NCBI RefSeq assembly: GCF_002105155.1
Contig: NW_019029008.1
Location: 372,001 to 436,000 of the forward strand
Source: Lobosporangium transversale
Taxonomy: Eukaryota; Mortierellomycota; Mortierellomycetes; Mortierellales; Mortierellaceae
Direction of reading: 5' to 3'
DNA length: 64,000 bases
In this document: positions 37,383-49,640 of the stretch, piece by piece
Layout: every line of letters begins with the position of its first letter
Position numbering within the stretch: the stretch's first letter is position 1
Translations under genes and position numbers: made by a program
The notes under the pieces: generated by a model
Seen by the model: only the letters and a program-made list of their open reading frames with translations
Told to the model about the DNA's origin: nothing
Database searches by the model: none

Positions 37383-38922
37383 GATCGAAATGTTTTGTTT
37401 ACTCAGTCTGGTCGGTCTGATATTTTAGTGCAATCAATTAGTCAATTAGAGCAGCAAATAGAAAAATGGCCGGTTAAAACTTTTTAATCAAATGATGTTT
37501 TAGACTTTAAAAAAAGCGGGAAATAAGTTTTTTTTTTTTTTAGCTTGGAGTACAGAGATTGGCACGGGGTGTTTCTAATCAGATGCCACGTACATGTACA
37601 TGTACACCACACATGACATCAAACAAACAACAAAGAGGCAGACTGTATACGTGCCATGTAATGAGACCACCCTAGACCAATGGCAGACACAAGAAGAAAA
37701 ACGCCTTTTGTCTCTCTCAGTCCACTGAAAGGCAATTGTTGTTGTGATCGTTGCATCTGTGTTGTTTTTGTGTTTGGTTTCTTCTCTTTTTCCAAATGAT
37801 GAATGATGAGAGGCTAGTGCGGAAGGAAAAAAAAAAAAAAGGAGCTTCTGCATCCATTCATTTTCCGCCTGCCTCACTCTCTATTTTTCTCTTTTCTGGT
37901 CTCTTCTCTCTTCTTCTCTTCTTTCAACTTTCAATTTTGAACAATTTCATTCTCTCTTGCTCTCGCCTGCTCTCTCAATTCTTACCACACACTCAATTCT
38001 CTCTCTCTCTCACTTTCGCTTTCGCTCTCTCTCTCTCTCTCTCTATTTCATTGCACCCCTCTTTCAATTCTCCCTCTCCCCTACCTTCCTTCCCCCTTCA
38101 CTTCCTACCCCTCAATCCTCTTCCCATCACTCTTTACTCGCTTCCATTCCACTTCCTCCCACACTTTCTTTTTTTCATTCTTTGTTATTTCTCTCTCTAT
38201 TTTTGGTTTTTTTTGTTCACATCCCGTTCCAAGAGGATATATTAAAACTTTCGTCATCCTCTGTTCTAAAGGTAAAAAAGAAACCTATTCCAACTCATAC
38301 CTTCTTTTGGTGTTGGGCTGTGTACCATGTCTTTAACGGTATAGAGTTATTTGAAATTGTTTGTCCCATTGGATCTTTCTCCATATTACTGTCTTCTTTC
38401 ATATCACATGACTGCATCCTTTTTTTTTTTTTTTTTTTTTTTTAAACAATGGGACCAATGATCAATTTGTCAATGTGAATGACTGAATGTCCACAGAACC
38501 CCTCATTAATTGAAAAGATTTGGTGCATTGAGAATTAAGTTGGAAAACTGGTTGAGCTTTTACATAAAATGCAATATGCTCTCTTACCTTTTTGCCCTTC
38601 CTCTCTCAGCTTGCGACGACCCTCCTTCCTCTTGAATAAATACCTTTTCTTCCGTTTTTTTCCCTTTTTCTTTCTTTCTTTCCTTACTAACAATCCCTTA
38701 CCACAACCACGAACCACCAACTTATCCTTCCTATCCACCCTTACTCTCATCATCTACACCTGTCTTTCCTGGTTGTGTGTTCCATTATCTGTACTCTTAC
38801 CACAACCCTCTTTTCCCTATCATATACTTGACCATCCACCTTCATCTCACTTACATTCTATCCAATATTTAGATTCCATCTCCCTTTTCCCTCCTTCCTC
38901 CCTGTAGTTCCATATAACCCAT
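37383..38922 (+). promoter_or_regulatory. CT-rich upstream region of the Edc1/PNRC-like gene
   Basis: On the plus strand it is dominated by pyrimidines between 37850 and 38240, with pure CT microsatellites near 37999-38011 and 38026-38043. A T-run lies at 38419-38443 and a second CT-rich stretch at 38640-38920. Open frames here are by-products of the bias. This pattern is common in fungal promoters and leaders, and may hold a 5'UTR intron. A palindromic TACATGTACATGTACA occurs near 37590. Confidence 0.4.
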
Positions 38923-40372
38923 ATGCATCCATCAACAGCAATATCCGCTCCATCACAGGCCTCTGCTCCTTCTGCTCCCCGAGCTCAGAAATCCAATAAC
39001 CGGAAAAGTGGCCTTACTGCAGCCCTCCAGAAACAGAGCCAAGGTCAGAGCCACCAAAGTCAGCCTCAGAGCCAGACTCGTCATAACAATAATGGCTCTC
39101 GTCATGCTCAAAAGACCCCAGAGCAGACCCATCATCGTCACCATTCTATGCCTCCTCAACAGCGTAACAATGGTAACAGCCAACAGACCAAGGCTGACAT
39201 GACTAATGTGACCATCCTCAAGCGCTCCTCGGCTGCCCCTGTTGCCAAGACCGTTACTGTGCTTGATCCTCAGCAACAGGTTACATCCAAACGCACTCAG
39301 ACTCACCAGCACCAGCATCAGCACCAGCATCAGCAACGTAATCATCACCCTAACCAGAAGCAGAGGCCTCACTCTCAACAACCTTCCAAGGCTCGCCGAG
39401 TGCAGAGACGCCAAGAAGCTCAAGTTGATCTTGAGCAGGCTATGCAGCAGAGTCCTCCCTTGGATCCATCCAGCCCACCATCCTCCTCGGACTCTGATGA
39501 TTCAGAGTCATTTTCACGTTTGCCAGACAATTATCTCCGTCGCCAATTGACCGGCAGTCCTCCTCATCGACCTAGCTCTGCGCCAGCAGTGCCGCAGCAG
39601 GCGCAGCCCCGCCGAGGGTAAGTTTTTTTTTTTTTTTTTCCCTTTCTATTCCAAGCTCTAGTGATGGTGATGTTTTATTTTTATGGGTCACACTGGGTCA
39701 TAATGAATTTATTGGATATCAGATCTTCATTGATGAAAGATAATTGATTGATGGCTTTAGCTTACTCTTGATGTACCCTTTGATGGATATGTCATTCCAT
39801 TTGTCTATTTTAAATGTCTTTGGGGTATGAATGATGAGCTAATCATCCAATTTTTATATGATTATTGGTTTTTTAAATATAGCCATCAGAACATGGATGG
39901 TGCCCAACATGGCTCAAGCCGTGGCCCCTATCCCATGGACATGCCACAGCGCCCGACTGTTACGATCAAGACCAATTCTGCTGATAAGGTCATGTTGATG
40001 GAGAAGAAGACATCACTTTATGCCGGTCCCACCTTCCATAACTCGCCTGCCCCAACCAGTCTTCCCATCCCTGCTTTTTCTCGCTCGGCCGGTAACAGCC
40101 CCACTGAGCCCACTGTTGACAGACTGCCTTCGTCCCCTTTCTTTGCCGAAGCGGCTTCTCCCCAGCTCAACAGTATGCGACCATTCACTGTACCTTCGCC
40201 CACGGAAGGTTGGACCGGCCACTACTCCATGCCTTTGACCCATGGCTATAATGTTCCTGACCGCATGGCAACCTCAAGCTTTACCCCACATGGTCCTGCA
40301 CCGGACAGTGTTGCTCACTTGATGGAAATTAGTCAGAGTCTCCGCAACTTGCTGAAGATCCAAAGCCAATAG
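38923..40372 (+). CDS. Edc1/PNRC-like mRNA decapping enhancer
   Basis: Two exons (38923-39617, 39883-40372) encode 394 residues, almost wholly disordered. Residues 1-160 are rich in Gln, His, Ser and Asn, with an HQ repeat (THQHQHQHQHQQ). An acidic Ser/Asp stretch (PSSSDSDDSESFSRL) follows. Near residue 278 it has YAGPTFHNSPAPTSLPIPAF, the short motif of PNRC and yeast Edc1/Edc2 in which the aromatic part docks on the Dcp1 EVH1 domain and the LPIP part helps Dcp2. The C-terminus, VAHLMEISQSLRNLLKIQ, looks like a short helix. The likely role is to activate Dcp1/Dcp2 decapping in cytoplasmic mRNA turnover. The motif is clear; the rest is inferred from the family. Confidence 0.82.
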
Positions 40373-42570
40373 TTTATTTGATCTTTTCTCTCATTTTTGC
40401 TTCTTGCTTTCCTTCCTTCCTTCCATTGCGTCTCTTTTGGTTTTTATTTTTTTATTTTTCCTTTATTTTTTATTTTATTTTCATACCCTTTTCTTTTTAA
40501 CTCTATCATCTTTTTCTTTTTCCTTTTTTCCTTTTTTGATTTGTCCTTTTCCATTTTTCTTTTTCTTTCTATCCAGGCATGTTATTTTGTTTGCCAATAT
40601 GGATAGTGTCCGGGTCGTGTGCACTCATCATGTAGCCCGAAATTTTAGTATATGCAGTGCATAAGGGTTCTCATGAATGGGTTGAACATAGACTTGGACA
40701 ATTATTTTTTTGTGTTTTTGTTTCTTTTACTTTTGTAACATCAGTTCTTTTCCCAATTTTGCTTCTTCCTTCACTGATTTTTGCTTTGTGACTTTAGGTT
40801 CCGTGAATTTTTTTTTTTTCTTTTTGTTGTTGATGTGTTTTCTTCTACTTTCGTTCAGTGTATTATTAGAGGTTTTTTTTTCTTTTTTATTCTGTATTTT
40901 TATCCTCCCCGTGTACAGTCCCTTGTTCTCTTTTTCTATATTTTTTGCTATTTTTTTTTTCTTTTTTTTTTTTTGTCTTTAATCCCGATGACATTTTGGG
41001 AAACTTTTTTATTCGATTGAACACTGCGCCCGATCCAACCCTGCTGGGATTTCATGACTGCTTCCCATTTCGTGATTTTCAACACCCCGACATGTGCTGT
41101 CTACAACTTCCAATTCTCTCCTCCCAGCCCTCAAAAACCGAACGCATACAGACCAACCGGCCCATACAAAAAAAAAAAAAAAAAAAAAAAAATCAAAGCA
41201 AGCAAAGCGGAAAAAGACTTGACGAAGGAGTAAAAAATAAGGAGGATGTCGAAGTTTGTGCATTTTTTTATCCCATCTTCGAATAATACCCACTTTAAGC
41301 GATTGCAGCAGCTAATCAACAACACATTTTAACAACCTTTTTTTATTCTTTTTATCAAAAACGTTACGAAAAAATCAATTCACGACTTTCTTTTTTTCAC
41401 GAACCATCCCTGCCTCACCCTTTTCATTCTTTTTCTTTTTCTTCTTTTTATACTCCTTTTTCCTTTTTCTTTAAACAAAACAAAAAAAACAAAAAAGCCT
41501 AAAAAAAAATATAAAAACAAAAAAAAAAAAAAAAAAAAAAAAGAGCCATGATGCATTAGCTAACTCCTTTTTATGGGATTAGGTATTGTTTTCTATGCTT
41601 TTGTATTTTTTTTTTTTTTCTAGGCCGTTTTCATAGAGAAATAAATTTTCACTTTTAGAACGGGTATTGGAATTTGTTTTATGGGCTGATGAGCTGCTTG
41701 GTTTTTTGTTCTGCTCGGCAATGTCTCGTATTGTAATGATAATTCAGAGCTAAGAGCAAAGAGCAAAGGACTAAAGGTGGATGTGGCAGTTAGTAAGAGA
41801 AGACCACGTGGATTTGCTTGTGATGACGCAGAGACACATGTTTATAGGACAGCAAGTTGGCCAATTTATTGGTTAAAAAAAAAAAAAAAAAGAAAATGGG
41901 GTGTGGTGACACTTTGGACTTTTCTTTTTGAGTCGGAGACATAAAATTGCTGTGCATTCCTAGAGCAACGCGCAGCAGGTCTTCATTCCATTCCATTGAC
42001 GAGTCATTTTTTAAAATTTATACGTGTATTTATATATTTTTCCACGGGTGTTCCGAAAAAGTAAAGAGGTTTCGGAGAGGGCATGGCAAGGAACGGAGCA
42101 GGAGGAATAACAGGACAACAACGGGGGAGGGGGGGGGAAGGACAAAGAAGGCTGTATGGTATGGTTATTTAATTAAAATAAACGAATTAAAAGTATTCTG
42201 ATTGAACAGGACGGAGGGGACTTTGAATGTCCTAAGCTTTTTTTTCCGTTGGAAGACGAGAATGGAAATGAAAAGGGAATGTAAAAAAAAAAAAAAAAAA
42301 AAATAGGGTGAGGGATAAATGAAATGAGTGAGAGAGGGATAAAAAAAAATAAAAATGATACGCACGACCCTTGTTTTCGTCTCCATGAAAATGCCTTGCT
42401 GTGTAACGCGATAATGACAACATGACTTTGTACGTCCGATCAAAAAAAAAAAAAAAAAAAAAAAGATTATAAAAGGTGCTCAAACAACTTTTTTCTCTTT
42501 CCTCTTTTTTTTACTCGCTATCCAATTGTTTTCCTTCTCAACTCTCTCACATTCACAAGAATAAAATATA
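40373..42570. other. Intergenic, T-rich then A-rich
   Basis: Long T-biased plus-strand stretch (40395-40985) downstream of the decapping gene, many A/T runs (41167-41191, 41509-41542, 42283-42303, 42441-42464), and a TATAAAAGG box near 42468 upstream of the NADH dehydrogenase. Apparent frames are poly-Phe artefacts. Confidence 0.5.
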
Positions 42571-43349
42571 ATGCCATTTCCATGTAAGCAATCACTTTTT
42601 TTTTTTTTTTTTTTTTTTACGTGATCAAACATAGCTTTATGAGGCTAAAAAAAAAAAAAAAAAAAAAAAAAAGAATCATTAGCTCTGGTCATCTTACAAA
42701 ACTTTTTTTTTTTAATACCTTCTTTAAAAAGATTCGCGTCAAACTGCATGGATACTACCATCGCTGAAGCATGCTACCCGATCTGGTGCTTCTACAAAAG
42801 GCCTCTTGAGCATGACTTCTAGTCTGGCAGCAAAAGGAAGATTAACAGGAGGAGGAATGATGACTTCAATTCCCAAGAGTCATCAACAACAGCAAATCCA
42901 TCATTTCTCTTCATTTCCCTCTACCCTCTCACTGACATCAGCTTTATCCAAATCTAAAGCCAAAACCCAATCTATGCCCTCTTCATTTTCATCTTCAATC
43001 TTTTCTCTATCTTCGCCATATCAACAACAACAACTCCGCGGCATTAAATCAGTTGGAAAGTGTCAGGGTAAAAAACAAAAAAAAAACGAACAAATGCAGA
43101 CATTTCTTTGATCGTCGTCAACATTACGTGAAACGGTGACTGTGAATAAAAGACGCTAAACATAAAACATCTTTTATGATCTACTCTCTATTCACAATCC
43201 ACTGTCATATCTTTTTTTTTTTTTTTTAAAACAAAAAAAAAAAAAAAAAAATGCAGGTCGTCTCATGATATTGGGATCCGGATGGGGCGGATTCAAATTG
43301 CTACGTGATATGGACAAGAAATCATATGATGTCGTGGCTGTGTCACCCA

Positions 43350-43386
<37 letters not shown>

Positions 43387-44891
43387 AGAGCTTGGATTCT
43401 TCCCCTTGGATGCTCCCCCTGAATGTTCTTCTCCCTTAATATTTATTTACCTTTCTTTTTATTTTATTTTCCGATCTTTAGGAACCATTTCGTGTTCACA
43501 CCATTGTTAGCCAGTACATCTGTAGGCACACTTGAATTCCGATGTATCACAGAACCTGTCCGAGGTTACCGGGATGTGGAATACCATCAAGCATGGAGTG
43601 ATGCCATTGATTTCGAAAAGAGCAAAGTGGACTGCACACTAAACCTACCCAAGGTACCCAGGACCTATATTCACAAATCTCCCACTGAAACACTAGAGGA
43701 TACCAACAAGTTCACATTGGATTACGATCACCTGATCCTTGCAGTTGGATCCTATTCCAACACGTTCAATATCCCCGGTGTTAAGGAACATGCCTATTTC
43801 TTAAAGGAGGTAGCAGACGCCCGCAAGATCCGGGCGCGGGTCTTGGAATGTTTTGAACGAGCAGAGATGTCTCGATCGGATGAGGAAAGGAATGGATTAT
43901 TACATTTTGCTGTTGTCGGAGGTGGACCCACCGGGGTAGAATTCTCTTCAGAGCTACATGATTTCATTCGAGAGGATTGTTCACGATTGTTTCCTGATTT
44001 GATGAACCATGTGACCTTGGCTGTCTATGATGTGGCCCCTACCATCTTGGCCAGCTTTGACAAATCCCTGGCTCAATATTGTATGAACAAGTTCAAACGA
44101 TCTGGAATTGAAGTTCGAACTGGAACAGTGGTTGAGAAAGTCGAGGATGGGAAATTGATTTTGAAGGACGGTAAGGAGGTTCCATTTGGGTGTTTGGTTT
44201 GGTCTACAGGCTTGACAGAGAATCCCTTGACAGCATCCTTGGAAGGAAAAGTACTCAAATCGAAAAACAAGAGGATCTTGACGGACGGTTACTTGAGAGT
44301 CCTAGATCCAAATGGCAAGGTCATTCCCAATGTTTATGCTCTGGGCGATTGTGCAACCATCAAAGGTATCCTCAACAAAAAAAAAAAAAAAAAAAAAAAA
44401 GATTTGTCAACCGAGAAAGGATGAACAAAGTGTATAACTATTTCCATTTCTTTCTAACTTTTTTTTTTTTTTTTTTTTTTTTTTCCTTCCTTCCTTCCTT
44501 CCTTTTACCCTTTACTATAGATCATGAGCTCCCACAGACGGCTCAAGTGGCTAACCAACAGGCTAATTATTTAAGAAAATCGCTCAACAAACTAGCAAAG
44601 AACCCAGAGAAATCATTAGAAGAAGTGGTTCAACCGTTTTCGTTCAAGAATAGAGGATCGATGGCCTATATCGGTAATTGGGAAGCTGTGGTGGACATGA
44701 CCAAGGTCAATGACAATGCCAAGGAATCAGGACGATTGGCTTGGGTCTTTTGGAGATCATCCTATTTGACCATGAGCGTGTCAATGCGAAACAAAATGCT
44801 GATTCCGATGTATTGGTTCATGACTTGGGTCTTTGGACGAGATGTCAGTTCCTTCCAAGAATATGATCGCTTTAAAAAGCTCGATGCATAA
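42571..44891 (+). CDS. Type II (alternative) NADH:ubiquinone oxidoreductase, mitochondrial
   Basis: Five exons (42571-42583, 42732-43067, 43257-43350, 43482-44365, 44521-44891) give 565 residues. Residues 1-115 form a basic Ser/Gln-rich leader. The FAD motif is GSGWGG (123-128), followed by NHFVFTPLLASTSVGTLEFR. The NAD motif is VVGGGPTGVEFSSEL (Gly 294-299). YALGDCATIKG is the third dinucleotide signature, and the C-terminus holds AWVFWRSSYLTMSVSMRNK, which resembles the membrane-binding helix of the family. No EF-hand insertion was seen. It oxidises NADH and reduces ubiquinone without proton pumping. Exon 1 (13 nt) is inferred because it keeps frame and supplies an ATG soon after the TATA box; its acceptor AAAAAG is weak. 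If wrong, the ATG at 42812 would start a 534-residue protein. Confidence 0.87.
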
Positions 44892-45262
44892 GACAAAAGA
44901 TAAAAAGAAGGAAAAAAAATAAAAATAAAATAATAATAATAATAATAATAATAAAACCATTATAGATGAACAAGATGATAGTTAGAAGAAAAGTTTTAAT
45001 CGAATCATCGCATCAAGCTTTATCAGATAAAGATAAAGTTTAGCAAAGCCGTGGGAATCGTTATTGGAATGGCATTCGACAAAGGATAGAGACGAAGTTT
45101 TTTGATAGGATAGTTGGTCGTTAAGACCTAGATTTTATTTCAACAGTGACAACATATTAATCGTATCCAGCGATTTTTTTTTTTTTTCTCACGGCACCTC
45201 TATTTTATTTAAGACTTCGTTTCCCTTTTTTTCTCAGAAAACTTGAATAGGCTCCAATGCTG

Positions 45263-45300
<38 letters not shown>

Positions 45301-45423
45301 GTATTGATTTTAGTATTTCAGTACCAGTATCGCATACTGATACTGCATACTATATAAAATGACAGAAAATTAGCATTGTACAGTACGTACATAAAATAAC
45401 TGAAAGGCCATTGGCTGGAGAGA
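44892..45423. other. 3' flank of the NADH dehydrogenase gene
   Basis: Contains an (AAT)n microsatellite near 44932-44955, a T-run of 32 at about 45265-45296, and a short repeat of CAGTA/GATACTG near 45320-45350. No gene. Confidence 0.5.
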
Positions 45424-45560
45424 CACAAACAAACATGCACTTGATACTAACACAAGAATTTGACATTCACAAATAAACATGCAATGATACCATCGCTTAA
45501 GCTGGCCCGCACAAATCCCATGTAAAGAGAACATAACTTGGTATCATGAAAACAGAAATT
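45424..45560 (+). repeat. Left terminal inverted repeat of the MULE
   Basis: It contains an internal subrepeat (ACAAACATGCAC..GATA and AATAAACATGCA..GATA) and the GGCCCGCACAAATCCCATG block. Its reverse complement is found in the right terminus. Ends approximate. Confidence 0.65.
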
Positions 45561-45604
45561 TAAGATCACTAGTAACGCTATTGTCTTCCAATTAACTCTT
45601 GTCT

Positions 45605-48420
45605 CTACAGATGCTGTGCTCGTGTTGTTCGTACTCGCAGTTGTCGCATGGCCTCGTCGTACTGCTCTTGAGGTAGCTTTGTGAGGCAGGCCCGGAGAAA
45701 GTGATAAGACCTTGTAACACTCCACCCTCTCTTGACGTTGCTTGGGACCTTGACTAATAATCTCTTAGCTTGTCTTTCCAACTGGCTATTGCAGCCTTCA
45801 CATGTTGGCAACTTTCCCTTATTGGAAACAACGTTGGTGGAGATACTGAATGGATAGTTTTGTCGTGATTGCCGTGGTTGCTTAGAATCTTCACTGGAGC
45901 TTTCTTCACTCTCACTTGAATCCTCCCTGCAGCTTTCTTGGCTCTCACTTGAATCCCCCTTGAAACTTCCATGGCCCTCGCCTGAATCACCCTTGGAACC
46001 TCCATGGCCCTCGCTTGAATCCTCCTCCGGGCTTTGACTCTCAGTTGAACTGTCCTCCGACTTGTCTGCACTAGTAACACTGGGACTACTAGAGACATCA
46101 TCCCCATCTGTTTTGTTGCCAGCTAATTAGTTGTGGGATCTCAGGTACCATACTTGAGTTGGTTGAAAACCTGTAGAGGTGTGCCACGCCTGAAGGCAGT
46201 CGATAATGAGTAGCAGTGGCCATTCAGTAACCTCCATTCGGGAATACACCCGCGTGCCGCTGCAGACTTCCAGAGGTTCCAACGTTCCATCTTCGAGGTT
46301 AAGTGAAAGCATCCGCTTGTGGGATCCCTGAGCCTGCAGTGGCAAAGAACAAGAAGTGTCTTCTTTCTTAGTTGACATGTCAACGCCTTCTTGTTTAATT
46401 TGCCTTGCATGGCTCCTCATGACAAAATAAGAAGCACTTTGTGTCTCTTTCAAATTTCGATTGGGACATCCCACTTCAGAACACGTCGAGTTGAAAATAG
46501 GCTTGAATGCGGTCAAGCCTCGTAAATGATCAGTGAAGCTGCCCTCAACAGAGCCCCATAAATCATGGTCACCTTCTGGTGTTAATCTCAAAGCTTTGTT
46601 GCACCACATCCATCTTGCCTTGGCATGTTTTTGTGATACTACTAGGTTAACGACATCTTCCAGTAGGCTCCCTTGGGAGGTCGCTAAGGTAGCTGCTGAG
46701 TATCGCATGCCAGAAAACCTACGTAATAATACCCAAAGCATAAGAGGAGCGTCTAACGAACATGTATTGGTTGCCTTGAAGCCCTTATATTGGATCTGCC
46801 ATGGTATTGCGAGGTCTTCCCATTCTTCGTCGATCGTTAGCTTGCGGGCTTTGTTCCTACTTCCTTTAGGACGACCTGCTCGACGCTGCTGCTTAAATAT
46901 CTCTGGGAACAGTGTCTTGTTGCAATCTGGCGCGCGACCATCGTTGCTTCGGTCCACTTTTTTTCTCTTTTCAGGACACTTAATGCGATGGTATCTTAGC
47001 GTCGATCCCTTCAAGGCTTGTTTAATATCGCGTTCGATGAGACTTAGGTAGCGGCAGGCGTATTTATACGTATCCCCGACACTCATGCCCTTTTTAGTTG
47101 GTGAGTGGCGCTTAAAATCTCCTCCCAAACTCTCTTGGGCATTTGTATCCTTTGAAAATGTCGAGATGTCGACATTAGAAAGAGATTGGAAAATACACTT
47201 TGCTCTGTTTGGATTCATATACCAATCAATCCACTTTTTTGTCCTTGGGAAAGATTCCACCAAATCCTGAATAAGTTCATGGAACTTTTCTGGCGTGTGC
47301 TTGTCGAGGAGATCTAGGCATTTGCGGTTAAAAACTAACTCTTCTGAAGGCGGGACAACTGCAGAATTCCTCTGCACCCTCATTAAGGACCGACGGAAAT
47401 GGACCTCACAGAACCTGTAGAAGTTCTCCATCTGTATCTCGTGATCATCATCGAGCCTAAAATATTCCCGGACAGCAAGCTCAAACCCTGCGCGTTCTGC
47501 TTCACTGAAGTCACAGACCATTCCGGGCAATCCCTCAGTAAATTCATCGAATCCCTTGAAAGGTAAGTATTTAAACATTGCCAAAAAATGGAATGCTTTT
47601 GTGTTTTCCCAAATAGCATTGACATCACGACTGGCACCGTCCTATTGATCACAAAATTGAATGCGCTGCTGAACGTGATATTGATATTCGCGTAGTGTTC
47701 GTCATGGACAAATGATTCGATGGAGTCGGTCTGCATACAAATATTCATGTTTTGGAGCATTTCCTTCATGAATTCCGCCTGAATAATAATATGAGCTTCA
47801 TTCTCCAATAAGCTGATGGGGCCCATCATCTTATAATCTCGGTCGAATGCTGCCAAAGAGGTGATAGTCCAGGATCACTTAAAGCCATCTAGAATTTTCT
47901 TTCTGTGGTACGCAGTACGACTAAGGTTAGCAAAAGCGCTATGGATCTCCGTGACAGGCTTTCGGGTCTTCGTGCCAATCAACAACTTCTTAGGCTCCGC
48001 CTCTGATGCCATCTTCACCATTTTTTCAAACTCTGCCATTGCCTCTCCAGTCGGCTTGTTCGATGGTGGAGGCTGATGATAGTGGTATCCATGATCCTGG
48101 GCTCTTTCAACATTGCCAATGCGCTCTATATCAATTTTTGCCTGGCATGGAGTATGAATCAGTTGCTGCCTGTGTGTTTTGCATGGAACCTTTGGAGGCG
48201 GAGGGAGCGCGTCTATACTTTTGCTTGTAGGGAGCTTAGGCCTTTCCAGATACCCGCAGCTGTCTACCGAACACTTGTAGACCCCAAGGCACCGCTTCAT
48301 GAAAGTTATTTTGTTTTTTTTTTTTTTGCTTGCGGTTATTGTATACCAGCATGGACCACCCGGACCCACATCCTGGCTTGCGTCGACGATTACTGCACGC
48401 TCCCAAAGTGCTTTCGCCAT
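45605..48420 (-). pseudogene. MULE transposase with WRKY-GCM1/FLYWCH-type zinc finger, broken
   Basis: Read on the minus strand. A zinc-binding part has CLGVYKCSVDSCGYLERP, CKTHRQQLIHTPCQAK and GYHYHQPPP, typical of WRKY-GCM1/FLYWCH fingers. A DDE part follows (TDSIESFVHDEHYANINITF, later GMVCDFSEAERAGFELAV, CEVHFRRSLMRV and TNAQESLGGDFKRHS). Next come the AT-hook-like GRPKGSRNK, a NTCSLDAPLM block, an acidic Ser-rich stretch and a CEGCNSQLERQ tail. Breaks: an in-frame TGA at 47875-47877; a frameshift of about one base near 47590-47600, after FGKTQKH and before FHFLAMFKYL; and an in-frame TAA at 46127-46129, after which the frame stays open to 45605. A further frame change is likely near 48350, because a coherent N-terminal frame (GEVAYETNLNIVTSGN) reads upstream of 48420. 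The protein would have moved this element but is now dead. Confidence 0.72.
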
Positions 48421-48630
48421 CTTCGCTATCCGAAGTAGACGCTATAACTTGGTTGTTGCCACTGGTGACGATGTTGAGGTTTGTCTCGTACGCAACCTCC
48501 CCATTTGGAAATTCGAAAGATGATGTGACATTGGGGAAGGCGTTCTATTGAGCACCGACAATACAGGTGTGTTTAATAAGAATCTACTTTTTATTATATA
48601 TCTCTTCCAATACATACACGAGGACTATAT

Positions 48631-49620
48631 TTAAACCTTTGAGGGATATCTACTTCTAGGACGGCAGGATGCCTTTGACTTGTCTAGAGATCGTGAAGGC
48701 AACAATGGTGAAAGGGAAGCTGAGACCCTAGAATGATGAGATGCTTTTGACTTGTCTAGAGAACGTCGAGGCAAAAATGGTGAAAGCGGGGGTGAGAGCG
48801 GTGTTTTCAGATTATACTGCGAAGGGTCGGATATAGGGTGCCTATTCTCCGCAGCCTTTTGTTCGGATGGCAAAGCCTCTGTATTGACGTCCACGCCTGG
48901 CGGTACAAAATGCGAAAGCATATTAGCCGCTGTTGAGTATAGGGACGCTAGCCCTTGATGAAGTGTCTCGGATGGCGGCAGGCGATGAGGGCAGCTGGGA
49001 AGCGAGCACGGGTACCGGATCGGGTATTGGATAGGATTGTATGGATAGGGCATGTATGCATGTAGGTGTGGGACGTATGAAAACGAAGGCTGAAGCATAT
49101 GATATGGAGACTGCGAGGAAATGTTGTACGGTGGCAAATGTGGCGGTGGGTAATGTAATAGTTGACAATGTGGCTGTGGGTAATGTAATAGTTGACAATG
49201 TGGCGATGGGTAATGTAATAGTTGACAATGCGGCGGCGGACAATGTGGTGGTGGACAATGTGGTGGTAGATAATGATGTGGCGGTGGATAATGTGGCGGG
49301 GGATAATGTGAAGGTGGTAGCTTTGGATATGATGGTTTCGATTCGCTCCTAGAATGAACTGGTGGAGGATTCTCTTGACGAGAGGGTGGAGCATGAGATC
49401 CGCATTGTGGCAAGGATGGTGTGGAATGAGTATTTGATCGCTCGCGACAGAAGTCGGCTTCTTCGCCCGAAGGTGAGTAACTCATTGAAGGCAGAGGTAG
49501 AAAGAAGTGCGGGGAAGTAGTGAGTAAAAGAAAGGAAGTGGAAGTGAAAGAAGAGAATAAACAGAAATCTCGGTCGAGGCGTCTAGAAATGGGATGCCTC
49601 CATGCATTTGCAAGAGTCAT
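48631..49620 (-). CDS. Pro/His/Tyr-rich accessory ORF inside the MULE
   Basis: Single open frame of 329 residues starting at an ATG (49618-49620), just inside the right terminal repeat and on the same strand as the transposase. Residues about 100-170 are a repeat of HYPPPHY and PHCQLLHYP units, encoded by tandem DNA repeats at about 49141-49265. The C-terminus has two copies of a SPFLPRRSLDKSKAS-like unit (residues about 278-322). There is no known domain, signal peptide or catalytic motif. A second start, MSYSPSGEEAD at about residue 46, is as plausible. It may be a real second product of the transposon or a captured fragment. It has no stop over 990 bp while the transposase is broken, which argues for a recent or separately kept frame. 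Confidence 0.45.
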   Translation of the reverse strand: MTLANAWRHPISRRLDRDFCLFSSFTSTSFLLLTTSPHFFLPLPSMSYSPSGEEADFCRERSNTHSTPSLPQCGSHAPPSRQENPPPVHSRSESKPSYPKLPPSHYPPPHYPPPHHYLPPHCPPPHCPPPHCQLLHYPSPHCQLLHYPQPHCQLLHYPPPHLPPYNISSQSPYHMLQPSFSYVPHLHAYMPYPYNPIQYPIRYPCSLPSCPHRLPPSETLHQGLASLYSTAANMLSHFVPPGVDVNTEALPSEQKAAENRHPISDPSQYNLKTPLSPPLSPFLPRRSLDKSKASHHSRVSASLSPLLPSRSLDKSKASCRPRSRYPSKV

Positions 49621-49640
49621 ATTATCTCAGACCTGCAATT

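Noticed and set aside
37751..38445. Ser/Leu/Phe-rich frames upstream of the Edc1/PNRC-like gene
   Set aside because: Produced by CT microsatellites and pyrimidine bias.
40397..40982. Plus-strand frames rich in Phe downstream of the decapping gene
   Set aside because: They follow a T-rich stretch, have no other residue pattern and overlap each other in several frames.
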